Shown one piece after another: positions 46,519 through 59,089 of a stretch of DNA of 64,000 nt. The stretch comes from Saccharum officinarum. Its lineage: Eukaryota; Streptophyta; Magnoliopsida; Poales; Poaceae. Numbering within the stretch: the stretch's first letter is position 1; each line of letters begins with the position of its first letter. Under the pieces are notes generated by a model, which worked only from the letters and a program-made list of their open reading frames with translations, did not search any database and had not been told where the DNA came from. The stretch is taken from NCBI GenBank assembly GCA_020631735.1, contig CM036168.1, positions 98,250,932-98,314,931 of the forward strand, given 5' to 3'. The position numbers and the translations under genes were made by a program.

Positions 46519-47634
46519 GGTTGTCGGAAAACGGCGTGCGGCGACGGCAGATGAAGGAGCAACAGCGGCGGTGGATGGCGGCTGAAGGGCGCAAAGGAGG
46601 CGAAGAAGGCAAAGATGCAAAAGGCCTGTAGGGGGCATACGGAACCCCGGGCCTCACACTTATACCCCGATGGAAGGCCAACGGGCGGGCGAAAAGGTAG
46701 GAACAGTTGCCACATTCAATGACCTTACCTAACCCCTCCCTCAAAATCCACAGATAGGGGCACGTGTCCGCCGTGCACTCCGTAACCATCACACCACGCC
46801 GCCCACTACCGCGCCGATCTCGCTTCCCCTCCTAAAAAGACGCGCCCCAAATGGGCAGGAAAAGGATCCGCGGACGGATATTCCCAAACGAATGGATAAC
46901 GGGCCCCGAGCCCAATATAAACCTCGAGGGATCGAAAGCTAGCCCTCGACCAGGGTTCGACAGCTGCCCTCGAGTAACGGAGTCAGGGACAACTAGGGAC
47001 GCGCCCGTACAAGGCCAGGGCTCAAGCCACGCTCTCGAGGCACCCCCAGACGTATTCGAGGCTAAAAAGAGAGGTCGACAGAGGAATCCCCTCGGAGGGA
47101 GGCATCGAGCCCTCGGATCCTATCGTAAGGAACCGAGATCCACGCGACTACTCTTTGGCATTTTCGAGAGCGCCTCCATGGCCGCTAGCCGACTCCAACC
47201 GAATGGAGCATGGGCTCCCACTCGAATTCCCCGTTAACAGCTCACCGGAGACCGTCGAAACTCGCCCGACGAGGGTAGTACGACGTTCCCCACCCCTCCT
47301 CCTTTTTCCTAAAAGGGGAGCGTGAGGGTCGAACGATAAAAGACGCCTGAGACTCTGATCGACCTCGTGCGTACGAGGCTTGGGGGCTCGACCGCAGAAA
47401 GCCAAACCTCGAACGAAAAAAGACAAAACACGCCACGATACGAGAGCATTCCTCGATAAAACATACAAAAGATATCGAAGGAGTCAAAACACTCCACCGA
47501 GGCCTCGGGGGCTACACCCGGCGGGTGCGCTCGCACGAACCCACTGGAAAAGGCTACGACGCTATGACTCCAGTTCATGAACCGCTGAGCCTCTGTGAGA
47601 GTGATCCACACTCGCCCAAAGGCTCAGGGGCTAC
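46519..47634. other. Tat 3' untranslated region and polypurine tract
   Basis: Non-coding DNA rich in CTCGAGG/CCTCGAG words. It ends with GGCTCAGGGGCTAC directly before the 3' LTR, which is the likely polypurine tract. A TATA-like leader for the antisense block would have to lie here; none stands out. Confidence 0.5.
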
Positions 47635-47648
47635 TGTCGGGTACCTAC
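47635..47648 (+). repeat. 3' LTR of the Tat element, first 14 bp
   Basis: TGTCGGGTACCTAC repeats the start of the 5' LTR, then breaks off at the nested insertion. CCTAC (47644-47648) is the target duplicated by that insertion. Confidence 0.88.
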
Positions 47649-50600
47649 TGTAACAGAACCGACCAATTATACGAAATTAAGTAAGAAAATCATCCATCAA
47701 GTAGACGATTTAGCAAACTTAAGCCCGTATAACCCGGTAGTCCGTGAAATCACGACGGATTTCAAACCAACTTACGTACTAGCCAAGATCGTAATAAGTT
47801 TAGCGGTCACCATCACAAATTACATAAAAGTTCGCATCGCAAATACATCGGAGTTTAAACATAGTTATTACAAACCAAGTTCAAATAAAAGTAGCGGAAG
47901 CATTTAGTTCAAACCACACACACTCACACAGAGTTCGAAATAAAGTGCTAGCTCAGGATCATCTCCAACAAAAGCATCAGACGAGACGTAGGTAATGACC
48001 ACTGCCCATGGTCCTAAGCTTCACCCATCGCAGGATAAAGGCAGTTGATACAGTAGCCGTAATACATCTGCCCATCTGCAACAAGTGGGAACAAAGCCCT
48101 GAGTACAAGAAGGTACTCAGCTAGACTTACCTGACATAACCGAAAATAAATGACACTAAGGATCATGACAGGCTTTATGGTAGGGTAGCTGACTCATTTG
48201 CAAAAGGCATTTTTAGCAATTAAAGAATCTTTTCTAGAAGCTTTTATATCAAGTTAAATCTTTATTAACCTGTCAACTACATTTGCACCTGTACTAGAGT
48301 AACATGCAATTAAACAGGTAAGGATAACCAATGATCATTAACAACTTCTATCATGTCATATTCCATATAACTGTCCAAGTGTTCCATCAATATTACTACG
48401 ATGAAGTAACTCAAGTCAAGTGTTCACTATCCAGTGAACGATGGCGATTCGAATCGATTATTAACCAGCTGGTAATTTATTCCTCACACAAACCTCACTC
48501 ACCCGCTAAAGTGAGATATTGGTCACCGAGTCAACCATTCAGGTAAAGTCTCGAGTTTGACAGGAACCACATGTACCCGGGGCCGCCTGACTGCTCTTTG
48601 GCCTTATCATCGTGCCCCCGTGTCCTACCACACCTGCTCCGGTACAGTGCGTTGCGGGCAATCCACTCGGCCCGAATAATCTCCCAGCTTCGCGGTCGAA
48701 AGGTACATTATTCGGCTAGCTAAATGTAAGGCATGCGTTTAACATGATTCAAGGCCCAACAACGGTCGGTCCTTAATCGACACAGATGGAAAACACTACA
48801 GTCCGAAACCCTGCAAGTCTCCGTCCGGTCTCAATTTCACATTAACACTTAGTTATTCTACGATGACATACTTATTCAAGCAGATCCAGGTAACCACTTA
48901 TAGCTCGCAGGTGACAGGAAATCACCCGACTTCTACCGGTCTAAGCAAGCTAAGCATTTCTTGACTGCGAATACCAAGGTAACAAGGATATGGTAGAACA
49001 GGGTAAATAAGGTATAATGCAGCAACGATTGCAAACAACTCATAAACGTAATGCATCAGTTAAAGTAAAGCATTAATCAAATATTTGCAAACCGGGAGAG
49101 AAATGCTCCGGGGCTTGCCTCTTTCGAAAGAGCTCGGGCGGTGGTCGGGACACTCTGGAAGATCCTCACCGACCTCCTCGTCGGCTTCGGGCACCTCCTG
49201 CTCTTGCACCTCGGGCTGCTCTTCTGGCTCCTCGGGAACTGCTACCGGAGTTACTTCTTGCGATCCTGTAGGATGCAAATGTATAAGTGCTCATGCCTAG
49301 GTGCATTGCAGAGATGACATGTAATGATCATGATGAATGAGATGTAGGTAAACATGTTTACTTTATTGCATAAAGTAGGAATACAACTCTTCTACAAGGT
49401 AGTCCACATCATCCAAGAACATGTACTAGTATGCTACTACTATAATCATTCTCTACCATGCCAAGTCACCATAGAAATCTAAGATGCTTCAAAGATACAC
49501 CAAAGCAAATCTTATTAACTAGTCATGCATTAACAAGGTTAATTAAACCCTAATTGCAACTAGGTTTGAACAGCAACACCTATTTTGGTAGCACATAAAA
49601 ATCTGAGAAAATTACAGTAGCTTACTATCATCTAATCTAGCATGCCACAAAAATTTCATTGCATTTGGATTACTAGAACTGCCTACACAAAAATAACAAG
49701 CTAGGGCCTAAATAAGAGCATGAAAATACTTTATATTATGAAAAGTATCAAACAACAGATTTAGTATTTTTTCTACATTCTACACAGTAAACAATCACTA
49801 TATAAAAATTATCAGATGCATGTTTTATATAATTTTTGCTCTCTAGCAAAAATAACAAAAACCGTCAAATAAAAGCACTTGAACTACACATCATAACTTT
49901 TCTACAGAACATGCATGGCACATATTTTTCCTAGAAAGTACATTACACAAAAAGATTAACAAAATTAAAACCATATTTTTCTGAGCTTTATATGATTTAT
50001 TACATATTTATCAAGAAAACAACAATTTCAGTGATTAAATAAAAACCCTACAGAAAAGTATTTCAAACTTGACATGCAATATTTTTAAACTGTAGATCTA
50101 CTCATGAGAAACACTACAAAATTTGTTTCACAATTTTTGGAGCTAAAATGAGCAAGTTATGAATTTCTAAACCATTTACATCTTTTCTGGAAATCATTTT
50201 CAAATTCTTTTTAAACATCAGCCACTGAAACGCTAGGTGCACCCGGTGCAGCGTACACGCGCGCACGAGGGGAGACAGACTGGCAGGCCCGTGGGGCAAC
50301 CGGACCCCACACGTCAGCCACACAGAGGCGGGGGAGGCGCTGACCGCGCGGATCTTGCCGCCGGTGAGCTCACCGGCGGTGAGGTCACCAGCAGCGTCTT
50401 CCCCGAGGAGAGGCGAACTCCACGCGCTAGCTTACGGCACCGGAGGAGCTCTCGGGTGAGCTCGACGGCGTGCATGGCGGGACGGTGGCGTGGCTCACCG
50501 ACGACACATCGGTCCCGGCCATGGCGAGGGTGGGTTCGGAGCGCGCGAGGTCCGCGGGGTCAAGGCGGACGCGAAATCACTAAAAATTAGAGGGAAGGAG

Positions 50601-51722
50601 GGGAATAGAGCTCCATCCATGGAGGTCCGAGCTCGGCGGCCATGGCGCCGCCATGCAGCAACAACAACAACAACAACAACAACAACATAGCCTTTTGTCC
50701 CAAGCAAGTTGGGGTAGGCTAGAGATGAAACCCAAAAGAGACGAGAAACAGGGAGACATGGCGCCGCCATGCAAGGGGGAAAAACTTGCCCTGGCCTTAC
50801 CGTGGTGCAAATGAGGACGAAAACGTGCGCACGGGATGGAGGAGGTCCAGACGGAGCTAGAGGCAGACACAATCGACGAATGGCGCTGCGGTGGCAGAGC
50901 TAAACGCCCACGCCCGCTCGGCTTGCTGCTGCGGTAGAGAGCGAGCGCGGAGGGAGGCAGGGGACAGAGGAGATGGAGGCGGAGGCAGTGCGCGACCGGG
51001 TGGAGATTAAGGCGAGCCGGTGGCTCCACGCGGCGAGTTCGTCGGCGCATAGACGCCACGCGGCGAGCGCGGTCTGCCGCGGCGGCCAGCAGCGCGCGCG
51101 AGCGAGCGGGAGAGGGAGAAGGCCACGCGGGCGTGGGCCGGGCCGCGGCGCTGCTGCGGGCGCGCGCGCGGGGGAGCTGGGTCGGGCTGGCTTGCGCGAG
51201 CAGGCCAAAACGGAGGCAGCGGCCCGTTAAGGCCGAAAATACCATTTCCTTTATAAATAAATTTTCAGATTTTCTAAATTGATTCAAATTCAAATTTTGA
51301 AGATGAAAAAGACATTTTCACAAGTTGTCCCCAAAACAAAAGTTGTTCAAAATTTAATTCTCTACAACTTTCATTTAGGGCACTTTTCAAAATTCTAAAC
51401 AGATTTTGAATTAATGATTTAAAGTCCAATTCTTAAATAAAAACTTATTTTTCTAGAATATTTTTAAAAGCAAAATTTGGGGAGATTTTGAATACAAAAG
51501 TTGCTCCAAAAATCATGCTAATTAATTCTAAGTCATTTAAAGTTATAGGCAAACAAGTTTTACCACTCTTAGCAAGTAAATGCAATAATTTAGGGTTCAA
51601 ACAGATGTTTTTCACACTTCAATTTAATTTCAAATTATATTGCATGTGATGATGAACATGTATGTGATGTTAATGCTCATGCTTTGGGATGTTAATGCAT
51701 GCTTAACACCCTGGGTGTTACA
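47649..51722 (-). mobile_element. Solo LTR of a Tekay/Del-type Gypsy element, nested in the Tat 3' LTR
   Basis: The 4,074-bp insertion is bounded by TGTAACAG and GTGTTACA and flanked by the target duplication CCTAC (47644-47648 and 51723-51727). It has no gag-pol, primer site or internal LTR pair, so it is a single LTR left by recombination. Read on the minus strand it begins TGTAACACCCAGGGTGTTAA. The length, these ends and the words near 48085 (CCCTGAGTACAAG, GTACTCAG) fit a long-LTR Gypsy family related to the remnant at 56657. The lineage name is inferred. The GC-rich stretch at about 50220-51230 has only chance frames. Confidence 0.82.
50658..50757 (-). mobile_element. Au-type SINE, 5'-truncated, in the solo LTR
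   Basis: On the minus strand the sequence ends with GCTTGGGACAAAAGGCTATG followed by a (TTG)n tail, the 3' end known from Au SINEs of grasses. The perfect 16-bp target duplication ATGGCGCCGCCATGCA lies at 50642-50657 and 50758-50773. Only about 100 bp of the SINE are present, so the tRNA-like promoter is missing. Confidence 0.88.
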
Positions 51723-52791
51723 CCTACAGTAAGGGGTACCCACAATCAACGATTAAGAAAAACAAAACTGCTACCCACAAGAAACGGGACGAGCCGAAAT
51801 AACGAACGAAACACCTCGACCACGTTCTGACTCGTACGAGGCACGCTCGATGGGACGCCTCGACCATGTTCCGACTCGTACGAGGCTCGCTCGACAAGAC
51901 GCATCGACTATCGAGAAATCTCTGACTCGCATGACCCGGGGTCGGGCCACTCGACCCACCTTATTTACCAACTCTGAGACAAAAGTCAGAGCATTTAATG
52001 CGACTACCAATAACTTCCTACCCTTATGGCTACAGCAACAACCGGCATGGGGGCAGTACCGATGTCAAATCCCACTTTTTACTGCCCATCCCGGGATGGG
52101 AGGTGAAAACCTGTCACTGTACACGCCATACCATGCACTATTCCACCACTGATCACCCTCAAGGGAGAATACGACAAGGGCCGTACCATGCGATCCCGGG
52201 GACTCAGCCTTATCCGCTCACCGTCGATCCACCTCGACCCAGCCTCGACCTACCTCCGGTCAACAAGGAAGAAAGGCCGACGTGACACAAGACCCGGAGT
52301 CTTTTCACCGTCTCATCCTCTACGCCACCATGGTGTCCAGGGATGGCCGGCCATTCTTGGGGCACGTCGCTACAACAACCTCCACAGCGATCGACAAAAC
52401 TTCATCTCAAAGGCACCCCCGGCGTCCTTGCCTCCTCTTACCCTATAAAAGGGCAGGCAGGGGCTCTACAAGGGGGCGGCGAACAACAGACGACGAAAAA
52501 TCAGTCTCCATCCCACCAAAGAAGATCAACATCTCAAGCAATCACCTTTGTACTCTCACTTTTTCTCTGAGACCTGGGCTCGGTTCCCTCTCTCACAGCT
52601 TGTAACCCCTACGCAAGCACTTAGGTGCAAGGAAATACAATATTCCCCCCTCCCCGCTGGACGTAGGGCTTTCTTTTGCCCGAACCAGGATAAATCTCCG
52701 TGTATTCCCTTTGCATCACCATCCAGATTAGGGACACGCAACATTTGACTCACTCGTTGGCTTAGGACCTCCGCAGGACCGAACGCCGAGA
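51723..52791 (+). repeat. 3' LTR of the Tat element, remainder
   Basis: It resumes at CCTACAGTAAGGGGTACCC, matching the 5' LTR from its ninth base. The TATA box is at about 52444. It lacks about 25 bp present in the 5' LTR near 34950. It ends CCGAGA instead of CCGACA, directly before AGTAT. Confidence 0.88.
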
Positions 52792-52796
52792 AGTAT

Positions 52797-53307
52797 GTAC
52801 CAATGACAGAGCTTGAATAAAGGTTCAGAAGGGGCCAATCATGCATCAAATAACTTTGAATTATGTGAGAAAGAATAGCAAATTTGTGCTTTACACGCTG
52901 ATATAGATATCTAATGCTTTAATTATAAGCTGGCAAGGCAAATACTGAGGTGGGTGGAGGGCTTAACTAAGGTCTCCTCCCCTGCTTAGTACTATCCAAT
53001 CATATCAACTCAACTATCTTACTCGAGACTAAATTATCGCATACCGGTTTAGTTTAATTAAGCACATAGAATAGTAAGGATCGATGGTAACCTTATTTGT
53101 TTTGAAATAGCTAACCTTACTGATTATTCTTCATACGTCTCTACATGCACCCCGGAGACCTTCTCGAAGGTGGTGTCATTTTCATTTTTGACTTGGGATT
53201 TGATCTTCCCTAGCTCAGTACTCACAAAGTCATGTATGCTAGGCATCGCATATTTGACATGCAACTTTGTTCTATCGAAATGCATGCATGGACATGTTCC
53301 AATTCAA
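52797..53307. other. Host DNA right of the Tat element
   Basis: This is the continuation of the host sequence interrupted at 34421. It is AT-rich and no gene is seen. Confidence 0.4.
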
Positions 53308-53607
53308 GGACATGTTTAGTTTCCAAAATTTTGCAAATTTTTTCGAGATTTCTCGTCATATCGAATCTTTGGACGTATGCATGAAACATTAAATATAGAT
53401 ATAATTGCCCATTTAGACGAAATTCACGAGACGAATCTTTTAAACCTAATTAGACCATAATTAGACACTAATTGATAAATAATAACGAAAGTGCTACAGT
53501 ACTATTTTAAACGCGAACTAATTAGATCATAATTAGATACTAATTGATAAATAATAACGAAAGTGCTACAGTACTATTTTAAAAAAAATCGCGAACTAAA
53601 CTAGAGC
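53308..53607. mobile_element. Tourist-type MITE, copy F, with internal duplication
   Basis: The left end is GGACATGTTTAGTTTCC and the right end AACTAAACTAGAGC. It has the family core (CGAATCTTTGGACG, GACGAATCTTTTAAACCTAA, CGAAAGTGCTACAGTA). A segment of about 53 bp starting AATTAGACACTAATTGATAA at 53459 is repeated about 72 bp further on. Confidence 0.7.
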
Positions 53608-56042
53608 AATCTCTCCACCTCGCTATCGTACGTGCGCGCGAGTACAGTGTACAGCTCCTTGGAAATAGAAGCCCGTGTGCATGCATGCGGTACGTACGTG
53701 CGTCGTACTTGCATTGGTTCTATTCTAGTACCGCGATAGCCGGGGAACAGTGTCCAGCCGCGTAGTGGGCTCTACCGATACTATGAATGAGTACCTCCTG
53801 GCGTATCTTTGCCTCTGTCCTGTGTGTCCTCCTCCGACTGGCTGGCCGAGAGAGAGCTCTCGGGACAGCTACACGCCAGAGCCTCTCGTGCGTGCCTTGG
53901 GCCTTGGCGAACAGAAAGTAGAGCTACTAGGTGGTAGGCATGTCACGTCGAGGTAAACAAAAGCAAGCTACAGTACTAGGCAGAGAGGAGCTACAGTTGC
54001 TACCCCAGCTGAAACGACGGTGAAAGAAAATGATCTCCGTACCGTACGTACGCAGGCGTGACTCATCGACGTAATAGTACTTGCACTGCATGGGCAATTG
54101 GGCTGACCTATCAGTTGGGTTGTGCACGAGCGCGCGAGACACAGCGATCGTCGAGCGAGCGTTGGGAGCGAGTGGAAACCCGTGCAGTGCAGGGTTTTGT
54201 GGATTGTCCAGAGAGAATTAGCGTGCTCCATCGTTGTGGAAAGCTCGGGATTTCCTTGCCAATCATGAACGCCGGCCGGCCTGCGCGAATACCTACCCCG
54301 CACCGAACTTCTACCGCCCGTGACGTTCCGGGAAACTTGAACAGTGTGCGTGAACGGTCAGGGGCCTGCCCTCCCTCTCTGGCTCTCTGCCAGGGAGCGA
54401 GAACCCGGGACCGTACGCGTACGGAGGCCTCGGCGTCGCGTCTGGGGCAGGACTGCAGGAGCGTGAGGTGAATAGGTCCGCCATGTGACATTCCTGTCCT
54501 GTGTACGAGTAAGTACGTACGTAGTACTACACGCGCGCTCCCGGCCTTCCCTAGGGTTGCGTTGCGTGAGCAGGGTGCGTCTGTGTGACTGTGGGACGTG
54601 ACGTGGCCGGCCGCCCGGGACGAGTGGCAGGCCGCTGACGGTTCAGCCGTGAGATCGACGGAGCGGAGAGAGCAGCACAGGCACAGCGATGGATCGCCCC
54701 CTACCTGCTCCCCCTGCAGCGCCGTGCAGTGCCGTTTCAGATCTGAGCAGTGGGCAGGCGCTCATGAGCTCATGATAGGAAGGGCCGGCCGGTGGGGGTA
54801 AAATGGCCAGAGCGCGCGGGGGCCGCGGGACCCAGACGCGTACGTGCCCGTCCCGTCCGTCGTCGCGTCACCACAGCCCGTACTCCGCGTCTTGTGTGTC
54901 CTCCACCTCCACGGACGGACCAGAGCAGACCACGGCTCTCCTCTCCTCTCATCGTCCTATCTCTCGGCTAACGATGAAAACAGAAAAAGAAATATTTTGA
55001 ATGGATCGTTTTCGTTTTCTACATTATGAATCGTTTTTTAATATGAAAAATTATCAGTTTTAATCGGTTTTACAACCATTTTTAACTATTTTTTGTACTC
55101 TTTAATTACTAAATGTAGAAATATCTCGAACCGACCGTTTTCGTTTTTCTATATCGCAAGTCCGTTTTCGACCATTTCCGACAGTTTTTATCCTTACTCT
55201 TAGGCGCCTGCCTGCCTCTCTTCCTGCACGCTGTCACCCGGTCGTGGCTGGTCGCCCTTTGCCGTGTGCCGTGTGCCGTGAGCAGCAGTGCGTGCGCGTG
55301 CGTCTGCTCGCGGACGGCGCGCCGGCAAGATTTTGCTCCGGTCTCTGTCTGGCCACCGTGCGACACGGTGCCCAACGTTCATGGCCCGACTGCGCCCGCG
55401 AGTACGGTTGGCGGCCATCCCGACCCGAGACCTCCATCGCCCATCGCATCGCACGCACGCACACCCGGACCCGGTTGCTCGCCGCCGGGCGGGCCACGCG
55501 GCCTCCATCCGATCCGTTCAGACCCTGGCGCTTGCGGGCCGAGCCGCGCAGGTAGGCGCGTATAAAAGGCCTTCTTATTCACGACTTTTGCCCACGGTGT
55601 GTAGTGTTTTTTCCTTTTAAAAAAAGAAGACACTCAAACAAGAATGAATCAAGATCCACTAAAAAAAAGAATGAATCAAGGAACCAGATCAAGATCCAAT
55701 GGAGAGAAGATCCAAACCGTTCAGAATTCACGAGCTAGGCGTGGTAGCCCTGGTTTTTCTATAGTGCTACGCAGCCTACGCTCTCATCTCAATGTTTTTT
55801 GTAGTCTTCGTCTTCCCCCGATCTGCCACCGCCCACCGGCATCTTCGTCTTCCCCCGATCTGCCACCGCTCACCGCATTGCCGTCCTACAAGACTGCAGC
55901 ACGCCAACCACTGCACACGTGACCTTCCGATGGAACCCATCCCTAGTCCACCCATAGCACTAGCTACGAGTATATTTAATGCGAGTCTAGTACTGCTGTC
56001 TCTGTCCACACCAGAATAAGAATGCAATTCTATCTGTATTTT
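53608..56042. other. GC-rich then mixed intergenic DNA without a supported gene
   Basis: Many overlapping frames on both strands at 53750-55620 share no recognisable domain and reflect GC content. At 54975-55195 AT-rich DNA repeats CGTTTTCG/TTTTCGTTTTTC words and looks like an old DNA-transposon end. At 55804-55876 a 37-bp unit (CTTCGTCTTCCCCCGATCTG core) occurs twice in tandem. I see no tRNA or other RNA gene. Confidence 0.4.
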
Positions 56043-56452
56043 TAGAGAAAATTACTTATTTGGTCTAAAAAAATGTTTTGCTTTCTTTCTTAGCCCTTTT
56101 AGCTTTAGAAAGTTATCTATTTAACCCTTAATACAACTTTGCTACCTTTTGATAGATTTGGCAATTAACAGTGTTAAGTGGGGCATGAATTGACTTGTTA
56201 CTTCTAGGCGAGATAGGCAAGAGTACAAAGTACGGTTTTGATATAGAAAATAAAATATATCAAAACCGCTGCACTCTTGCCTATCTTATCCAGGGTAAAA
56301 AGTTGATTCACGCCTTACTTAACACCGTCAGGTCTAACGAAAGGGCCACATAAGAAAGCAAAGTTGTATTTCCAGCCAAATTCGTAACTTCAAAACTAAA
56401 AGGGCTAAGGAAGGAAACAAAACTTTTTTAGGGTTAAAGAAGCAATTCTCTC
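56043..56452. repeat. Fold-back element of about 410 bp (long terminal inverted repeats)
   Basis: The whole unit is one imperfect palindrome. The left arm (GAGAAAATTACTTATTTGG onward) pairs with the right arm (ending GAAGCAATTCTCTC) at an estimated 80% or more. The centre at 56233-56268 is an almost perfect hairpin (CGGTTTTGATATA with TATATCAAAACCG). No coding sequence. It is probably a non-autonomous DNA transposon with arms of about 200 bp; the target duplication is not clear. Confidence 0.8.
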
Positions 56453-56656
56453 ATATTTTGTGTTAACACAAACAATTTTGGGAGACAGCCTCCTGGATTA
56501 ACAACACAGTAGGGTTCCCCATCAGTTAATAGTAGTGGACAGCTAAGGAGAAATGTCCGTCGTTGTTAATCTTTAACAGAGACGGTCATCTTTAAGGAAA
56601 CCACCTCTGCTAGTGCTCTATTTAGTTAATACTTTAATAGAGCGTGGTTCAGTGGC

Positions 56657-58377
56657 TGTCACAGAACCTCCTAAATTATGATGATCCACATGTACCTGTC
56701 ATTGTCATAATGACCTATGACAGCCATACTTATGTACCTCATAACTTAAATGGTCTGCTTTCCTCCGAATAGGATCCAATTACAAGAGTATTGTAATATT
56801 ACAACAGTTTATTCAAAGTAACATCAGAGTAAAAGAGCAGAAGTCTTACATAACTTAAGTTTACAAATCACAGTTTCAAACCTCAAACCCTAAGTAGCTT
56901 TATTACAAACCAGTAGTAGTGGAGTATCCGTAGTAGCTTTATTACAACACCCAAACGAGGTGCCTTGCCCAGAGGTCACAAAGCCTACTCGTCGTCACTT
57001 TCTTCAACGACAACAGTCATGCAGCAAGGCTCAAAACATACTTGCTCATGAATCGCACCTGCAATAAAGGTTTAACGAACCCTGAGTACTGAGGGTACTC
57101 AACAAGACTTACCCGACTAAAGAAAAGACTTCAAGGCATTCTAGCTTTAGGGAATCAAGGTACAGGTATCCAAGAATAAAAACTATTTTACGGAAAAGCT
57201 TACTAGAGTAAGTCCTTACTTTTAACCTTTTATTTTTATCATTAATGGTTCATTAACCACTTCTAAGTGATCCTAATCTAGATCAAAATAATTCTCATCA
57301 AGATCCTTCCTTATTCTTTCTTCCAATTCTAGTTCTTAACTACGATACAGGACAGGCGATCGAGTCTCCATAACCGAGGAGCAACGACGATTCGAACCAG
57401 TTATACCCAGCTGAGGATCTCTAACCTCACGACATATGTAGACCTAAATCTTGCATATGCCAACCCTCATTTAGATCTCCGAAGACCAGAATGTGTCCAT
57501 CGCCACCCGAGAGTACAGTACCCCTCGAACCCGGCCTAATTCTAGCTCCGAGAGAACACACTACTCTCGCCATCTCTCCACTCCCAGTGCAAGGTTACAC
57601 GAGAGTATGACATGCTTCAACATGATGCGATGATAAACATAATGCTTGATGATGTTATGCCATGATTAATAACTTGAGTATAACTTTTCTTCGCGGTACT
57701 ATTGCAAACCAACAGAACTCACTACTAACCGCAATTACATTAAGCAACATTATTACTTCTTAAAGAACATGTTAATCATGAGCTCAACCAAGTAATTAAG
57801 ATGCCAAGGATCATTAAGGGTTAATGACCCAAGGTCATCACTCAATCAAAAAGGGCACACAACACTTAAATTTATCAATTTAACATTTAGTTAATTACTT
57901 AAATAATTAAGATAGAAATTAAGAATAAATTAAACTTCATCTAATTGAGCTCAAACTTTTTCTATAGATTGATCATGGTCTAAAATAGTGCCAAAACAAA
58001 TTTCATGATTTTTGGATTAATATTAAAATTACTAAAATTCTTGAAAGTTGCATTTAATATTTAATTGAGCTAATTGAATAACTTATAAAAAGTAATCAAA
58101 ATTGGCATTTAATATTTTTCCTATATAGTTTACACTCTGAAAAGCTTACACAAAATTTTGCAATATTTTTGGAGCTTTACAAAAATTCTACTAAAATAAA
58201 CAAAAATTATCACTATTTCACATTTTTAAAAAGAAAAACACATTCGGCAACACGGGTCGCTGCCCTTCTCTCCCTCGCCCGGCCCAGCCAGATGCGCGGC
58301 TCGCTCGCGTGCTCACTCGCTCACTCGCGCGCGGCCCATCCGCCCGTGCTCGCTCGGCCCAGCAAGGCCATGCCGGC
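56657..58377 (-). mobile_element. Gypsy-type long LTR remnant, first part
   Basis: It starts TGTCACAGAACC, like the solo LTR at 47649 (TGTAACAGAACC), and shares with it CCCTGAGTACTGAGGGTACT (57079) and a GACGATTCGAACCAG block (57388; compare 48444). The orientation follows the 47649 LTR. It is interrupted at about 58377 by the Sirevirus-like LTR. Sequence divergence from 47649 is high, so this is an older or different family member. Confidence 0.6.
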
Positions 58378-59089
58378 TAAAAGCCCAAATTTGATTTTGG
58401 TAATTACTGACACTAAGTTGCTAATGTCATGTGTTAAGTGGTTTAAGTTAGGCATAAACAACACATGTGATGAAGGTGCATGTAGCATGGAGTGGTGGCC
58501 ACAAGATCACAAAGAGATGGTGCATGCACATAAAATGATGATCAAGGTGATCAAGCATGTGGAGATGGACATGGAACATAGTGATCAAGGCAAAGGTATA
58601 ATCATAGGGTTTGCTTTTGCCGGTCTAAGATGAGTAGAGAAGTGATTGACCGGGTTTAGGATTGATAGTCGACTATCAAGAGGGGCAATCACGGTTAGCT
58701 CGTGGATCAAGTGCTACTAGGTCATCTTCTTGAGCATATGCATTAGGATCTAGTAGAGAGCTAACATATCGCTTGGAAAATGATTGTGAAAATACTAACA
58801 CATATGCACATGGTGTTTTACACGTGATGGTGTTGGCACATTTGCGAAAGCGGCGGTGTCTGAGCGGTTTGGGGTTCGCTCTCCCTTCCGCCGAGCTTGC
58901 GAGCGCGGGATTCAGACGTTTTCAGGGAAATGAAATGCCTATTTTCCATTGCGCCGGAGGTTGAAAAAGTGGTGAAAGCACGAAAGTGTTTCATGAGCTA
59001 AAATATGTGCTTTAGTGATACACATATGGAGAGTAGCTCATAAGTGACAAGGGCGATCAAGCGGAACGAGAAAATGACGAAGTGTCGTC

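Larger units (their letters stand above)
34422..52791 (+). mobile_element. Tat-lineage Ty3/Gypsy LTR retrotransposon with nested insertion
   Basis: The element is bounded by LTRs starting TGTCGGGTACC, with AGTAT at 34417-34421 and again at 52792-52796. In order it has the 5' LTR, a primer-binding site, gag, pol (protease, reverse transcriptase, RNase H, a second RNase H, integrase), a minus-strand coding block and the 3' LTR. The second RNase H domain and the antisense block place it in the Tat lineage. Stops and frameshifts interrupt gag and pol. The 3' LTR is split by a 4.07-kb solo LTR. The host sequence reads straight on across the target site. Confidence 0.92.

Noticed and set aside
50223..51293. 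GC-rich stretch in the solo LTR with a 237-codon minus frame, possibly a captured host gene
   Set aside because: No recognisable domain, low-complexity product including a poly-Cys run from the (CAA)n SINE tail, and no intron structure.
54598..55560. Possible host gene in the GC-rich stretch before the fold-back element
   Set aside because: Many short overlapping frames on both strands with no shared domain, start context or splice pattern that I could support.
58169..58633. A 154-codon plus-strand frame
   Set aside because: It starts in the Gypsy LTR remnant and ends in the Sirevirus-like LTR, crossing an insertion boundary; no domain.
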